61,958 nucleotides of DNA from an uncultured Marvinbryantia sp. GTDB taxonomy: Bacteria > Bacillota > Clostridia > Lachnospirales > Lachnospiraceae. The position numbers and the translations under genes were made by a program. Shown in pieces: positions 1-9,500 of this stretch (position 1 is the stretch's first letter; each line of letters opens with the position of its first letter). The stretch covers positions 1 through 61,958 of the forward strand of contig CAKRVB010000013.1 of assembly GCA_934408725.1 (NCBI GenBank), read 5' to 3'. The notes below the pieces were generated by a model. That model did not search any database. It had not been told where the DNA came from and was given only the letters and a program-made list of their open reading frames with translations.

Positions 1-59
1 AACTGTGGCACATTCTCTTTTAACTGAGCTGCTTCGATATTTTTGATAATTTCCTGCAT
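1..59 (-). CDS. rplS: 50S ribosomal protein L19, N-terminal fragment (cut by window edge)
   Basis: Only the first 19 codons and part of the next are inside the window. The reading starts MQEIIKNIEAAQL, the usual L19 beginning, and an AAGGAGG ribosome-binding site lies 8 bases before the ATG at 57-59. L19 sits at the 30S/50S interface of the ribosome. Its position after rpsP-khpA-rimM-trmD is the standard Firmicutes order, although here a 172-residue reading frame lies between trmD and rplS and rplS appears to have its own promoter. Confidence 0.9.
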   Translation of the reverse strand, partial: MQEIIKNIEAAQLKENVPQ

Positions 60-139
60 TTGTTGTTCCTCCTTATATTTTTGGATGTTCATAATACGAA
101 TCTGTAACAGAGGACCATCTCTTTCTCACAACGTATATC

Positions 140-168
140 ATGATATCATGCAAGAAAAGAAAATGCAA
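140..168 (-). promoter_or_regulatory. Predicted sigma-A promoter for rplS
   Basis: On the minus strand TTGCAT and TATCAT are separated by 17 bases. Transcription would begin near 133, leaving a leader of about 70 bases before rplS. L19 leader RNAs are known in Firmicutes, but I could not fold this leader with confidence, so no leader motif is claimed. Confidence 0.5.
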
Positions 169-227
169 GGAAAATTTATTGAATTTACAAAGAAATCCTA
201 TGCTGGCATACTTTCACACAATACGCT

Positions 228-746
228 TTACTCTGCCTTGTCCTCTGATTCCTCTTCAACCGCATCCACTGCTTCTGAACCTTCTGCTGTTGCAATTGTT
301 TCTTCCGCATTCTCTGTCTCAGTGCTTTTGCTTTCTTCAGGCACATCTTCTGTTACCACATCTTCTGCCGTTTCATTCTCTTCCACAGCATCTTCTTCCT
401 TCTTTTCTTCCGATGCGCTCTCTTCTTCGAATGCGCTCTCCGGAATATCTTCATCCTCAAAAATAGTATCTTCCGGAAGCTTTTCTTTTAACGCTTTCAT
501 CTCTTCTTCCAGACATTCCAGCTCTGTATACATGGTATTGATCGCCGTGATCTTATCCTCATATTCCGTAATCTCATCCTTATGTTCTTCGTAATATGCT
601 TTTCCAAGCGCCAGCAGCTCATCCTGAATCTTTTTCTTCTTTGCCAGGGTCTTGGTCTTCAAAGATGCGATCTCCGCCACTTCCCCTGTCTTCTTTACCA
701 TCTGCTGACCAAAAACGGATAATTTTTTACCAAAATCTTCAAACAT
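228..746 (-). CDS. Charged coiled-coil protein of unknown function
   Basis: 172 residues. The N-terminal half (about 1-90) is amphipathic and helical, with MFEDFGKKL, a Lys-rich stretch and a GKAYYEEH motif. It resembles the N-terminus of small clostridial proteins that often carry a C-terminal zinc ribbon; no Cys pairs are seen here. The C-terminal half (about 95-172) is a low-complexity Glu/Thr/Ser tail. The start codon overlaps the trmD stop region by 8 bases (739-746), which suggests translation coupled to trmD. It has no signal peptide or membrane segment. The function is unknown. The overlap and the recognisable N-terminal pattern make a real gene likely. Confidence 0.7.
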   Translation of the reverse strand: MFEDFGKKLSVFGQQMVKKTGEVAEIASLKTKTLAKKKKIQDELLALGKAYYEEHKDEITEYEDKITAINTMYTELECLEEEMKALKEKLPEDTIFEDEDIPESAFEEESASEEKKEEDAVEENETAEDVVTEDVPEESKSTETENAEETIATAEGSEAVDAVEEESEDKAE

Positions 747-1473
747 CTTTCATTTCCCCTTTCAGAAATTCCTGTTCTTTTTTTGTAAGCTGCGCTTTTT
801 CCAGTAAATCCGGACGCCACTTCGCAGTACGGATAATGGATTGCTCTCTGCGCCATTTTTCCACATTGGCATGATGTCCTGACAGTAATATCGGCGGTAC
901 TTTTTTCCCACGCCATTCTTCCGGACGGCTGTACTGCGGATATTCCAGAAGAGAATCCTGAAAGGACTCTGTCTCCGCCGATACATCATTATTCAGTACT
1001 CCCGGAACCAGTCTGGATATGGTATCCATCATGACCAGCGCCGGAAGTTCTCCGCCTGTCAGCACATAATCTCCGATGGACACGTAGTCCGTTACTACTT
1101 CTTCCAGGACACGCTCATCAATTCCCTCATAGTGACCACAGAGGAAAACCAGTTCCTCTTCCTGTGCGAATTCCTCTGCCATCTTCTGGTTGAAAGTACG
1201 CCCCTGTGGGGTAAGATAAATGGTACGCAGCTTCTGTCCTGCCTGTTCTTCCAGTGACTGATGCGCTGCATATACCGGTTCTGCCTGCATCACCATCCCG
1301 GCGCCTCCGCCATATGGATAATCGTCTACTTTCATATGCTTGTTTCCGGCAAAATCTCTGATATTTACTGCATTCAGAGACAGCAATCCTTTTTCCATTG
1401 CCCGTCCTGTAATGCTGGTATGAAACCCCTGTTCAATCATCTCAGGGAATAATGTCAAAACATGAAATTTCAA
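739..1473 (-). CDS. trmD: tRNA (guanine-N1)-methyltransferase
   Basis: SPOUT-class enzyme that methylates G37 of tRNAs next to the anticodon and so protects the reading frame. The family signatures GGGAGMVM, LCGHYEGIDERV and SIGDYVLTGGE are present and form the knotted S-adenosylmethionine site. A TTG start at 1471-1473 is preferred over the longer open frame because it gives the normal KFHVLTLFPEM beginning, follows a GGAGGG site, and overlaps the rimM stop codon in TTGA. The length of 244 residues is normal for the family. It lies in the rpsP-khpA-rimM-trmD operon. Confidence 0.96.
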   Translation of the reverse strand: MKFHVLTLFPEMIEQGFHTSITGRAMEKGLLSLNAVNIRDFAGNKHMKVDDYPYGGGAGMVMQAEPVYAAHQSLEEQAGQKLRTIYLTPQGRTFNQKMAEEFAQEEELVFLCGHYEGIDERVLEEVVTDYVSIGDYVLTGGELPALVMMDTISRLVPGVLNNDVSAETESFQDSLLEYPQYSRPEEWRGKKVPPILLSGHHANVEKWRREQSIIRTAKWRPDLLEKAQLTKKEQEFLKGEMKDV

Positions 1474-1976
1474 AGCAGACCCTCCAGTAAGTGAACTGTC
1501 ATGGAATTTTCTTCCAATGATACCTTTATAATACATTCTTTTATATTTGGTATCAAGACTTCTTTTTCATTTTCCATCTTTACTACATATACATCATTGG
1601 CACCGGTCTGAATCACTTCTGTCAGTGTACCTAAGAATTTTCCATCTTCATCAGATACCTGAAGTCCGATCAGATCACAGATAAAATATTCACCTGGTTT
1701 TAATTTCACCGCATTTTCCCTGGACACCAAAAGCGGTACATTTCTCAAAAGCTCCGCATCGTTCATGGAGTCCACACCCTTTAATTTCAGGATCACCATG
1801 TTCTTAAAAAACTTCACCTGTTCGATTGCCAGTGTACGCTGTCCTCTTTTTTCTTCCAGAATTACTTCTTTTAATTTCTTGAATCTTGTAACATCATCTG
1901 TTGTCGGGAATACTTTCACTTCACCCCTCACTCCATGAGGAGAAGTAATCACCCCTACCTGTAAAAACTGTTCCAT
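1470..1976 (-). CDS. rimM: 16S rRNA processing protein RimM
   Basis: Ribosome maturation factor that binds S19 and assists assembly of the 30S head. 168 residues. The N-terminal RimM domain carries SPHGVRGEVKV, and the C-terminal PRC-barrel domain runs from about residue 95 (GEYFICDLIGLQV). The stop codon overlaps the TTG start of trmD by four bases, so the two are probably translationally coupled. A 60-base gap separates it from khpA upstream. Confidence 0.95.
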   Translation of the reverse strand: MEQFLQVGVITSPHGVRGEVKVFPTTDDVTRFKKLKEVILEEKRGQRTLAIEQVKFFKNMVILKLKGVDSMNDAELLRNVPLLVSRENAVKLKPGEYFICDLIGLQVSDEDGKFLGTLTEVIQTGANDVYVVKMENEKEVLIPNIKECIIKVSLEENSMTVHLLEGLL

Positions 1977-2036
1977 GTTCCCTCCGATTTATAATAGAAT
2001 AAAAGATAAGCCGCCTCAAAACGAGACAGCTTATTA

Positions 2037-2267
2037 TTATTGTACAATATCTACAATGACTTTTTTGTCGCTCTTGGATGCAGCAGCTTTTACTACGGAA
2101 CGGATTGCTTTTGCAATTCTTCCCTGCTTACCAATCACTTTGCCCATATCTGATTGAGCAACTTTCAACTCAATGACTGTGGATTTTCCGCTTTCCTTCT
2201 CGGTCACGACAACCTCTTCCGGATGTTCCACAAGAGACTTGGCAATTACTTCCACTAACTCTTTCAT
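2037..2267 (-). CDS. khpA: KH-domain RNA-binding protein KhpA
   Basis: A single type II KH domain of 76 residues. GKVIGKQGRIAKAIR contains the GxxG loop (GKQG) that contacts single-stranded RNA. The YlqC/KhpA family acts as a small RNA chaperone, often with KhpB. The ATG at 2265-2267 is chosen over an adjoining GTG because it gives the canonical MKELVEVIAKSL start behind a GAGGTG site. It sits between rpsP and rimM, its usual place. Confidence 0.94.
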   Translation of the reverse strand: MKELVEVIAKSLVEHPEEVVVTEKESGKSTVIELKVAQSDMGKVIGKQGRIAKAIRSVVKAAASKSDKKVIVDIVQ

Positions 2268-2283
2268 CACCGCACCTCAATTC

Positions 2284-2529
2284 TTATTTTTCGATGCCAG
2301 CTAACTTGAACAGTTTTCCAACAACTTCTGTAGGCTGAGCGCCATTAGCAAGCCATTTTTTAGCCAGTTCTTCATTTACATGGAACTCGCTTGGATCAGT
2401 ATTTGGATTGTAAGTACCGATTTCTTCGATACATCTTCCATCTCTAGGGGATCTGGAATCAGCAACTACGATTCTGTAGAAAGGTGCTTTCTTCTGTCCC
2501 ATTCTTCTTAATCTGATTTTTACTGCCAT
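2284..2529 (-). CDS. rpsP: 30S ribosomal protein S16
   Basis: 81 residues beginning [14 protein letters not shown], with the conserved [11 protein letters not shown] segment typical of S16. S16 stabilises the 5' domain of 16S rRNA in the small subunit. A GGAGG-type site lies just upstream. It is followed by khpA after 16 bases. Confidence 0.97.
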   Translation of the reverse strand: MAVKIRLRRMGQKKAPFYRIVVADSRSPRDGRCIEEIGTYNPNTDPSEFHVNEELAKKWLANGAQPTEVVGKLFKLAGIEK

Positions 2530-2615
2530 TTTATTTTACCTCCGTATTTTTTTGAACCTGTTTTTCAGGAAATTGTGACCAGCATTGTATACACAACTGC
2601 CGGATTATTTATATG

Positions 2616-3965
2616 TTAAAAGGGAAGTTTAAACTTACCTCTTTTACCCATCTTGCCTCCCATCATTCCAGGGAGCTGTTTCATCATCTTTCTGGACTGT
2701 TCGAACTGCTTCACCAGACGGTTTACTTCGCTGATATCTACACCTGCACCGGCTGCAATTCGCTTCTTCCTGGATGGATTCAGAAGATCTGGATTGGAAC
2801 GTTCCTTCGGTGTCATGGAAAGAATAATCGCTTCTGTCTTAGCAAGCGCTGACTCATCAATCATTCCCTCAATATCCTTCATCTTACTGCCGCCAAATCC
2901 AGGCATCATACTCAGGACACTGGAAATTCCTCCCATATTCTTCATCTGGTTCATACTTTCCAGATAATCATCAAAACCGAAGCTTGCTTTTTTCAGCTTC
3001 TGTTCCATCTCTCTGGCCTTGCTCTCATCGAGATTCGCCTGTGCTTTCTCGATCAGGGTCATCACATCCCCCATACCAAGGATTCGTGATGCCATACGAT
3101 CTGGATAAAACTGTTCCAGATCAGATAATTTTTCACCCATACCTGCATACAGAATCGGCTTGCCACAGGTGGCCTTAATAGAAAGTGCCGCACCGCCTCT
3201 GGTGTCACCATCCAGCTTTGTCAGAACCACTCCGTCAATGCCAATCTTGTCATTGAACATCTGGGATACATTCACTGCATCCTGTCCGGTCATAGCATCT
3301 ACAACCAGAAGAGTCTGATCCACATGAACGGCTTCTTTGATCTGTACCAGTTCGTTCATCATATCTTCATCCACATGAAGACGTCCTGCAGTATCCAAAA
3401 ATACCACATTCATATTATGAGACTTTGCATGCTCAATGGCTGCTTTCGCAATGTTCACCGGGTTCTGCTTATCTCCCATGGAGAATACTTCTACGCCAAC
3501 CTTCTCACCATTGATCTGTAACTGCTGAATCGCTGCCGGGCGATATACATCGCAGGCTGCCAGAAGTGGCACACGCCCCTTTGACTTCAGCTTCGCTGCA
3601 AGCTTCGCTGTGGTCGTTGTCTTACCTGCACCCTGAAGACCAACCATCATGATGACGGTAATCTCATTACCAGGCTTTAAGGCAATCTCCTTTGTCTCGG
3701 ATCCCATAAGGGCTACCAGTTCTTCATTGACAATCTTGATCACCATCTGTCCAGGATTCAGCCCATTCATAACCTCTGCGCCAACAGCACGCTCCTGAAC
3801 GGATTTCATAAACTGCTTTACTACTTTAAAGCTGACGTCTGCTTCCAGAAGTGCCATCTTGACTTCCTTCAGTGCAGCCTTAACATCGCTCTCTGTCAGC
3901 TTACCTTTGCTTCGCAGGTTCTTAAACACATTTTGTAGTTTGTCGGAAAGGCTTTCAAATGCCAT
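2616..3965 (-). CDS. ffh: Signal recognition particle protein Ffh
   Basis: SRP54-type GTPase that binds signal sequences together with the 4.5S-type RNA and docks nascent membrane and secreted proteins to FtsY. 449 residues: N domain (about 1-85), G domain with GLQGAGKTTTTAKLA, DTAGR and TKLDGDTRGG, and a methionine-rich M domain (from about 325) ending in a basic GKRGKFKLPF tail. It starts two bases after the ylxM stop codon, the conserved ylxM-ffh arrangement. Confidence 0.97.
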   Translation of the reverse strand: MAFESLSDKLQNVFKNLRSKGKLTESDVKAALKEVKMALLEADVSFKVVKQFMKSVQERAVGAEVMNGLNPGQMVIKIVNEELVALMGSETKEIALKPGNEITVIMMVGLQGAGKTTTTAKLAAKLKSKGRVPLLAACDVYRPAAIQQLQINGEKVGVEVFSMGDKQNPVNIAKAAIEHAKSHNMNVVFLDTAGRLHVDEDMMNELVQIKEAVHVDQTLLVVDAMTGQDAVNVSQMFNDKIGIDGVVLTKLDGDTRGGAALSIKATCGKPILYAGMGEKLSDLEQFYPDRMASRILGMGDVMTLIEKAQANLDESKAREMEQKLKKASFGFDDYLESMNQMKNMGGISSVLSMMPGFGGSKMKDIEGMIDESALAKTEAIILSMTPKERSNPDLLNPSRKKRIAAGAGVDISEVNRLVKQFEQSRKMMKQLPGMMGGKMGKRGKFKLPF

Positions 3966-3967
3966 TA

Positions 3968-4285
3968 TTATAATTCCTCCAGTATCTCACTGCATATTTG
4001 CTCAATGTCCTGCTGACCCTTAGCCAGTTCATGAATCTGTGCTACTTTTTCCTTAATCGAAAGAAACTTCTCGACCAGGTGCAGCTGCTCTTCATAATGA
4101 GCCAATATCTTGTTGCAGCGCTTGATTAAATCATGTACGCCCTGTCTGCTGATGTCATATTCTCTTGCTACTTCTGTACAGGAGTAATCGTTCAATACCA
4201 CATCCTCATATACCTGACGCTGATGCTCTGTCAGCAACTCACCATAAAAATCATATAATAAAGTCTGCTCCACAAATCGTTCCAT
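3968..4285 (-). CDS. ylxM: YlxM/p13-like helix-turn-helix protein
   Basis: About 105 residues with a sigma-region-4-like helix-turn-helix ([20 protein letters not shown]). YlxM family members are encoded beside ffh, and YlxM has been reported as an accessory of the SRP in some Gram-positives. A longer frame begins at 4306, but that ATG lies inside the predicted -10 box. The ATG at 4283-4285 ([10 protein letters not shown]), seven bases after AAGGTG, is therefore the likelier start. It is followed by ffh after 2 bases. Confidence 0.9.
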   Translation of the reverse strand: MERFVEQTLLYDFYGELLTEHQRQVYEDVVLNDYSCTEVAREYDISRQGVHDLIKRCNKILAHYEEQLHLVEKFLSIKEKVAQIHELAKGQQDIEQICSEILEEL

Positions 4286-4301
4286 TTCTATCACCTTTGA
4301 C

Positions 4302-4330
4302 ATCATAAACTAATTGCTTCGCAATGTCAA
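4302..4330 (-). promoter_or_regulatory. Strong sigma-A promoter for ylxM-ffh
   Basis: Minus-strand TTGACA, 17 bases, TATGAT. The -35 box overlaps an inverted repeat TGTCAAG...CTTGACA (4325-4346) with an 8-base loop. That repeat lacks the U-run of a terminator on this strand and could be an operator or simply chance. The promoter separates ylxM-ffh transcription from the upstream ilvA. Confidence 0.7.
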
Positions 4331-4358
4331 GTATTTTTTCTTGACAATTTTATTTTTC

Positions 4359-5582
4359 TTATGGATTGGCTCTGATCAGGCGTGGCTTGTACCCTGCTTC
4401 CTCCAGAGCTTTCACGATCTGATTCTTATGTTCTGTTCCAAATGCTTCCATGGTAATCTTCAGTTCCACTGCTTTGGAACGGTTGGTACTGATAAACTGA
4501 TTATGCTCCAGCTTGATGACATTTCCCTGCATCTTTGCAATGACCGCAGATACTTTTGTCAGCTCACCAGGAGAATCTGGCAGCAGCACGGATACTGTAA
4601 AAATACGGTCTCGCTGAATCAGGCCAAACTGTACCACAGAAGACATGGTAATGACATCCATGTTACCACCGCTAAGTACCGATACAATCTTCTTATTTTT
4701 CACATCCAGATGTTTCAGTGCTGCTACTGTAAGTAATCCTGAATTTTCTACGATCATTTTATGATTTTCTACCATATCCAGGAATGCAACGATCAGTTCA
4801 TCATCTGTGACGGTAATCACATCATCCAGATTCTTCTGAAGATATGGGAATATTTTACTTCCAGGAGTCTTAACAGCAGTACCATCTGCAATCGTATTAA
4901 TAGATGGCAGTGTTGTCACTTCCCCATTCTTCAGGGATTCCTGAAGGCAGTTGGCTCCTGCCGGTTCTACACCGATTACTTTAATGTTTGGATTCAGCAT
5001 CTTAGCCAGTGTGGAAACACCGGTAGCCAGTCCGCCGCCGCCAACCGGTACCAGAATATAATCTACCAGTGGCAGTTCCTTTACGATCTCCATGGCAATG
5101 GTTCCCTGTCCGGTAGCAACACCCAGATCATCAAATGGATGAATAAAGGTATATCCATTTTCTTCTGCCAGTTTGTAAGCATGTTCACATGCTTCATCAT
5201 AGACATTACCATGAAGCACTACTTCTGCGCCGTAGCTCTTGGTACGATTCACCTTCATCAATGGAGTCGTAGTTGGCATAACGACAACAGCCTTTACTCC
5301 CAGTTCCTTTGCCGCATAAGCCACGCCCTGTGCATGGTTTCCGGCAGAAGCTGTAATCAGGCCTTTTTCCTGATCCTCTTTTGCCAGCTTAGATATGCGA
5401 TAATAAGCACCGCGGATCTTGTAGGCTCCGGTGACCTGCATATTCTCTGGCTTCAGATAGACTTTATTCCCGGTCTGTTCACTGAAATACTTGCTGTATA
5501 CCAGCTTGGTCTCCTGTGTAACTCTCTTGACGACTTCCGCTGCTTCTTCAAAATTCTCTAATGTTAATTCTGTAAATTCCAT
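4359..5582 (-). CDS. ilvA: Threonine ammonia-lyase (threonine deaminase)
   Basis: PLP enzyme converting threonine to 2-oxobutanoate and ammonia, feeding isoleucine synthesis or propionate formation. 407 residues. The PLP lysine lies in TGAYKIRGAYY, the glycine-rich phosphate loop is VPVGGGGLATG, and a single ACT-like domain occupies about 325-407. This is the short TdcB/IlvA form found in many clostridia, not the two-ACT-domain enzyme. It starts two bases after the ftsY stop codon, so it is probably cotranscribed with the smc-ftsY group, which is an unusual place for an amino acid gene. Whether it is biosynthetic or catabolic cannot be read from sequence. Confidence 0.93.
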   Translation of the reverse strand: MEFTELTLENFEEAAEVVKRVTQETKLVYSKYFSEQTGNKVYLKPENMQVTGAYKIRGAYYRISKLAKEDQEKGLITASAGNHAQGVAYAAKELGVKAVVVMPTTTPLMKVNRTKSYGAEVVLHGNVYDEACEHAYKLAEENGYTFIHPFDDLGVATGQGTIAMEIVKELPLVDYILVPVGGGGLATGVSTLAKMLNPNIKVIGVEPAGANCLQESLKNGEVTTLPSINTIADGTAVKTPGSKIFPYLQKNLDDVITVTDDELIVAFLDMVENHKMIVENSGLLTVAALKHLDVKNKKIVSVLSGGNMDVITMSSVVQFGLIQRDRIFTVSVLLPDSPGELTKVSAVIAKMQGNVIKLEHNQFISTNRSKAVELKITMEAFGTEHKNQIVKALEEAGYKPRLIRANP

Positions 5583-5584
5583 CT

Positions 5585-6523
5585 CTATTCTTTTTCCTTT
5601 TCATTTAAAAATAATGCGTTTACGAACTCATCTGCATCAAACTTCTGCAGGTCATCGATACTTTCTCCTACACCAATATATTTAACCGGGATCCCCAGTT
5701 CTGAATGAATGGCAATGGCAATACCGCCTTTGGCAGTGCCATCCAGCTTTGTCAGGATAATACCGGTGATATTGGCTGCTTCTGAGAATTCCCTCGCCTG
5801 TACCAGCGCATTTTGTCCGGTGGTACCATCCAGCACTACCAATGTCTCACGATAGGCTTCCGGATATTCTTTTTCCAGAATTCGGTTGATCTTGGCCAGC
5901 TCGTTCATCAGATTCTTTTTATTATGCAGCCTTCCTGCTGTATCACAAAGCAGCACATCTGCATTTCTGGCCTTGGCCGCCGCAACCGCATCATAGACAA
6001 CAGCCGCCGGATCTGATCCTTCCTGACCACTGATAATCTCCACACCTGCACGATTCGCCCATTCTGTCAACTGTTCTCCCGCTGCCGCACGGAAGGTATC
6101 CGCTGCCGCAAGAACGACCTTTTTTCCCTGTTCCTTCAGCTTGCCGGCCAGCTTGCCAACGCTGGTGGTCTTTCCCACGCCGTTGACACCGATCACCAGC
6201 ACAACAGACTTCCGGTTTTCAAATTCATAAGCTGTCTCGCCCACGTCCATCTGTTCCTTGATACTTTCGATCAGATACCGCTTGCACTCCTCCGGCTCTT
6301 TGATATTATTCTCTTTGACTGCTTCTTTTAATTTTTCAATGATTGCTGTGGTGGCATTGATACCCAGATCTCCCATCACCAGAGTCTCTTCGATCTCATC
6401 ATAAAAGTCATCGTCAATACTGGAAAAACCACTGAATATACTATCAATTCCGGCCACAATATTGTCTCTGGTCTTGGTCAGGCCCTCTGCCAGCCGCTTA
6501 AAAAAGCCTTTTTTTTCTTCCAT
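5585..6523 (-). CDS. ftsY: Signal recognition particle receptor FtsY
   Basis: SRP receptor GTPase at the membrane and partner of Ffh. 312 residues with a short N-terminus (GFFKRLAEGLTKTRDNIV) and no acidic A domain, as usual in Firmicutes. The G-domain motifs are GVNGVGKTTSVGKLA, DTAGRLHNK and TKLDGTAKGG. It follows smc after 13 bases and precedes ilvA by 2 bases on the same strand, consistent with an rnc-smc-ftsY operon. Confidence 0.97.
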   Translation of the reverse strand: MEEKKGFFKRLAEGLTKTRDNIVAGIDSIFSGFSSIDDDFYDEIEETLVMGDLGINATTAIIEKLKEAVKENNIKEPEECKRYLIESIKEQMDVGETAYEFENRKSVVLVIGVNGVGKTTSVGKLAGKLKEQGKKVVLAAADTFRAAAGEQLTEWANRAGVEIISGQEGSDPAAVVYDAVAAAKARNADVLLCDTAGRLHNKKNLMNELAKINRILEKEYPEAYRETLVVLDGTTGQNALVQAREFSEAANITGIILTKLDGTAKGGIAIAIHSELGIPVKYIGVGESIDDLQKFDADEFVNALFLNEKEKE

Positions 6524-6536
6524 GAAAAATTCCTCC

Positions 6537-9500
6537 CTACTGATCTAATTCGTCTTCCACCATATTGACGGAAACCTGAGTAGACACGCCCTTTTCCTGC
6601 ATGGTGATACCATACAGGCGGTCTGCTACAGCCATTGTTCCACGCCTATGTGTTATAATAATAAACTGCGTGTTTTTTGTCAACTTGTGAAGATAATTTG
6701 CATATCTGGATACATTATTCTCGTCCAGCGCCGCCTCAATCTCATCCAGAAGACAGAACGGTGATGGCTTCATATTCTGAATGGCAAACAGCAGTGCAAT
6801 GGCTGTCAGTGCCTTTTCTCCACCGGACATCTGCATCATGTTGACCAGCTTCTTTCCAGGCGGCTGAGCGATAATTCGGATACCTGCTTCCAGAATATCC
6901 TCATCCTCTACCAGTTCCAGGCTTCCTTTTCCACCGCCAAACAGCTCTTTGAAGGCTTTTTCAAATTCCTGCTGCATAATCGCAAATTTTTCTTTAAACT
7001 GTCGGCGCATTCCCTCATCCAACTCGGTAATGATCTTCTTCAGGTCTTCACCGGCCTTCACCAGATCTGCGTGCTGTGCCGACAGGAATTCATGTCGTTC
7101 ATGAAGTTCCTTGTATTCTTCAATGGCATTGACATTGACCGGTCCCAGTGACTTGATCTCACTCTTTAACTGCGAAATCATCTTCTTCAGCTGCGGAGAG
7201 TGTTCGATCTCCTCGTCCCGGAACTTTTCTGCCTCACTGGCTGTCAGCTCATATTCCTCCCACATATAATTGATCTGACGCTCCAGATAATCACTGAGTC
7301 GTTCTTTCTGGTTATCCAGTCGGAAATGTTCTTTATCCAGGTCACTAAGCTGATTACTCAAGTCTTCTCGCACCTGGAAAAACTCTTTATGGGAACGATT
7401 CTTTTCATTTCGTTCCTCTGTAAACTGACTCAGTACTTTTTCCGTATCTGTTTCTGCCTGCTGTGCATGAAGAATGGATTCCTGAATTTCCTGAATCTGC
7501 GCTTCTTTTTTCTCTATATCTTCTCTGGAACCGGACAGATTCTCCTGAAGACTTTTCTTTTCTTCCAGCAAATGCTCTTCTTCGCTGTGAATACGCTGCA
7601 GATTCTGACAAATGAACTCTTCCTTTTGGTGAAGAGCCATGGTCTGTGTATGTACTTCGTTGCAAACCCGGTTCTGTTCTTCCTGATCTGCCTTTTTCTC
7701 CTCCAGTTTGGACTGCCATGTTTTGATCTGTGTCTCCAGCTGCGCTTCCTGTTCTCTGGAAAGATCCATTTCCTTTTCAATCTGCACATGTTCTTCTTCA
7801 ATCTCTGCCATCTGCTGCTGAATCTCATTCACCTCATTCTGCAGAGACTTATGATCTGAAAGCATTTTTGCATTCTGTGTCTGGATCTCCTGTAACTTCA
7901 GCTTCAGTGTATTCTGATTCAGATACTCCGCCTGCATCTGCTCTGTCCGCTTCACCAGTTCTTCCCGTTCCCTGGTACGCTTCTGCCGGATCTCTTCAAT
8001 CTGTTTCTGAAGCTGCAAAACTCGCGCTTTTGAAGACCGGACTTTCTCCTCCAGGTCTTCCATCTCTCTTCTTCGGCCCAGCAAATTACTGGAGTTCTTA
8101 AAGGCTCCACCAGACATGGAACCTCCCGGACTTAACAGATCCCCTTCCAGCGTAACAATGCGCAGAGACTGACGATACTTTCTGGAAATCGCAATCGCAT
8201 GATCAATGTGATCCACGATCAGAGTCTTACCCAGCAGATATTCCACCAGCGTCTCATATCGGTCATCGGTATCTACCAGCGTACTGGCCACACCAATGGC
8301 TCCCGGTTCATATAATGCCTGATCATTACCCAGTCCGCCTTTTTTACGGATGGCATTTAATGGCAAAAATGTTGCACGCCCAAACTTATTTCTTTTCAGA
8401 TATTCGATCATGGATTTGGCTGTATTTTCATTATCCGTAACAATATTCTGGATACTGCCGCCAAGAGCAGTCTCAATGGCCGCTTCATACTTCTTTTCTG
8501 TCTTGACCAGATCTGCAACCACTCCATAGATACCGGATACACTGTCCTTTTTCTCCATAACACGGCGGATACTGTTGCCATAACCATCATAGCGCTCTGT
8601 CATATTTCTCAGTGCTTCCAGTCTGGAAACATTTCTGCTATAGTCTTCTTTGGTTGCTTCCAGTTCTCTGGAACTGGCAATCAGTTCTTTTTGTATCTCA
8701 TTGATGCCTTCTTCAATACGGGTATTCTCTTCCGTCAGTTCATGGATCCTCGCTGTGATGGCTTCATATTCCTTCTGATAGCCGGCTCGTACTGTCTCTC
8801 TCTGATTCTGCTCCGTTTTTGCCGAAAGCATCCGCTGGGTCAGTTGGGAATTCCGGATCTGAATCTGTTCTTTCATGGTCTCAAAACGCTGCATTCTGGC
8901 CTTTGTATTAGACCGTTCATTCAGTAACGTAATCAGTTCGTTTCGACCCGCAGCAATCTGTTTTTCCAGCTGCTCTGCCTGTTCTGTGATTTCCTGAAGA
9001 CGCTTTGTGCAATTCCGTTCTTTTTCCGCTGCTTCTTCCAGTTCTTTTTTCAGGCCTTCATTGTTCTTTTCTTCCGTTGTCAGTTCCTGCTGACAACTTT
9101 TCAAAGATTCTTCAATTCCAGCCATACGGCTCTGAAAATGCTCATCATTCATGGAGGCAGAACGAATCTGTTCTTTCAACAGCTCAATCTGATTTTCCAG
9201 CTGCTGTTTCACCATACGCCCCTGATTCAGTTCATTCTTCTTTTCTTCAATCGTTTGATCCAGAGTTTCCAGTTCCTGTTCAATCTTCTCGTACTCGGCA
9301 CGGATCTGTTCCAGCTTGTTCTTCACCGTTTCCATATCATGATCGGAAATCAGGATTTTATTCTCTACATCCTTCAGCTGGCCAGACATTCGTTCCTTTT
9401 CCAGTAAAAACATATTAATATCCAGCTGTTTTAATTCATCTCTTTTTTTCAGGTAGATTTTTGCCTTTTCCGCCTGACGCTCCAGGGGTCCCACCTGACG

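Noticed and set aside
60..139. L19 leader RNA motif before rplS
   Set aside because: The leader is in the right place, but I could not recognise the conserved stem-loop by eye; a covariance search would decide.
4325..4346. TGTCAAG/CTTGACA hairpin as terminator of ilvA
   Set aside because: No U-run follows on the minus strand, and the element overlaps a strong -35 box.
4761..5561. 266-residue plus-strand open frame
   Set aside because: It lies antisense to ilvA, which has full family conservation, and the frame has no RBS and an odd composition.
7200..8101. Plus-strand open frames opposite smc
   Set aside because: They are mirror frames of the Glu/Gln/Lys-rich coiled coil, giving Leu/Phe/Ser-rich nonsense.
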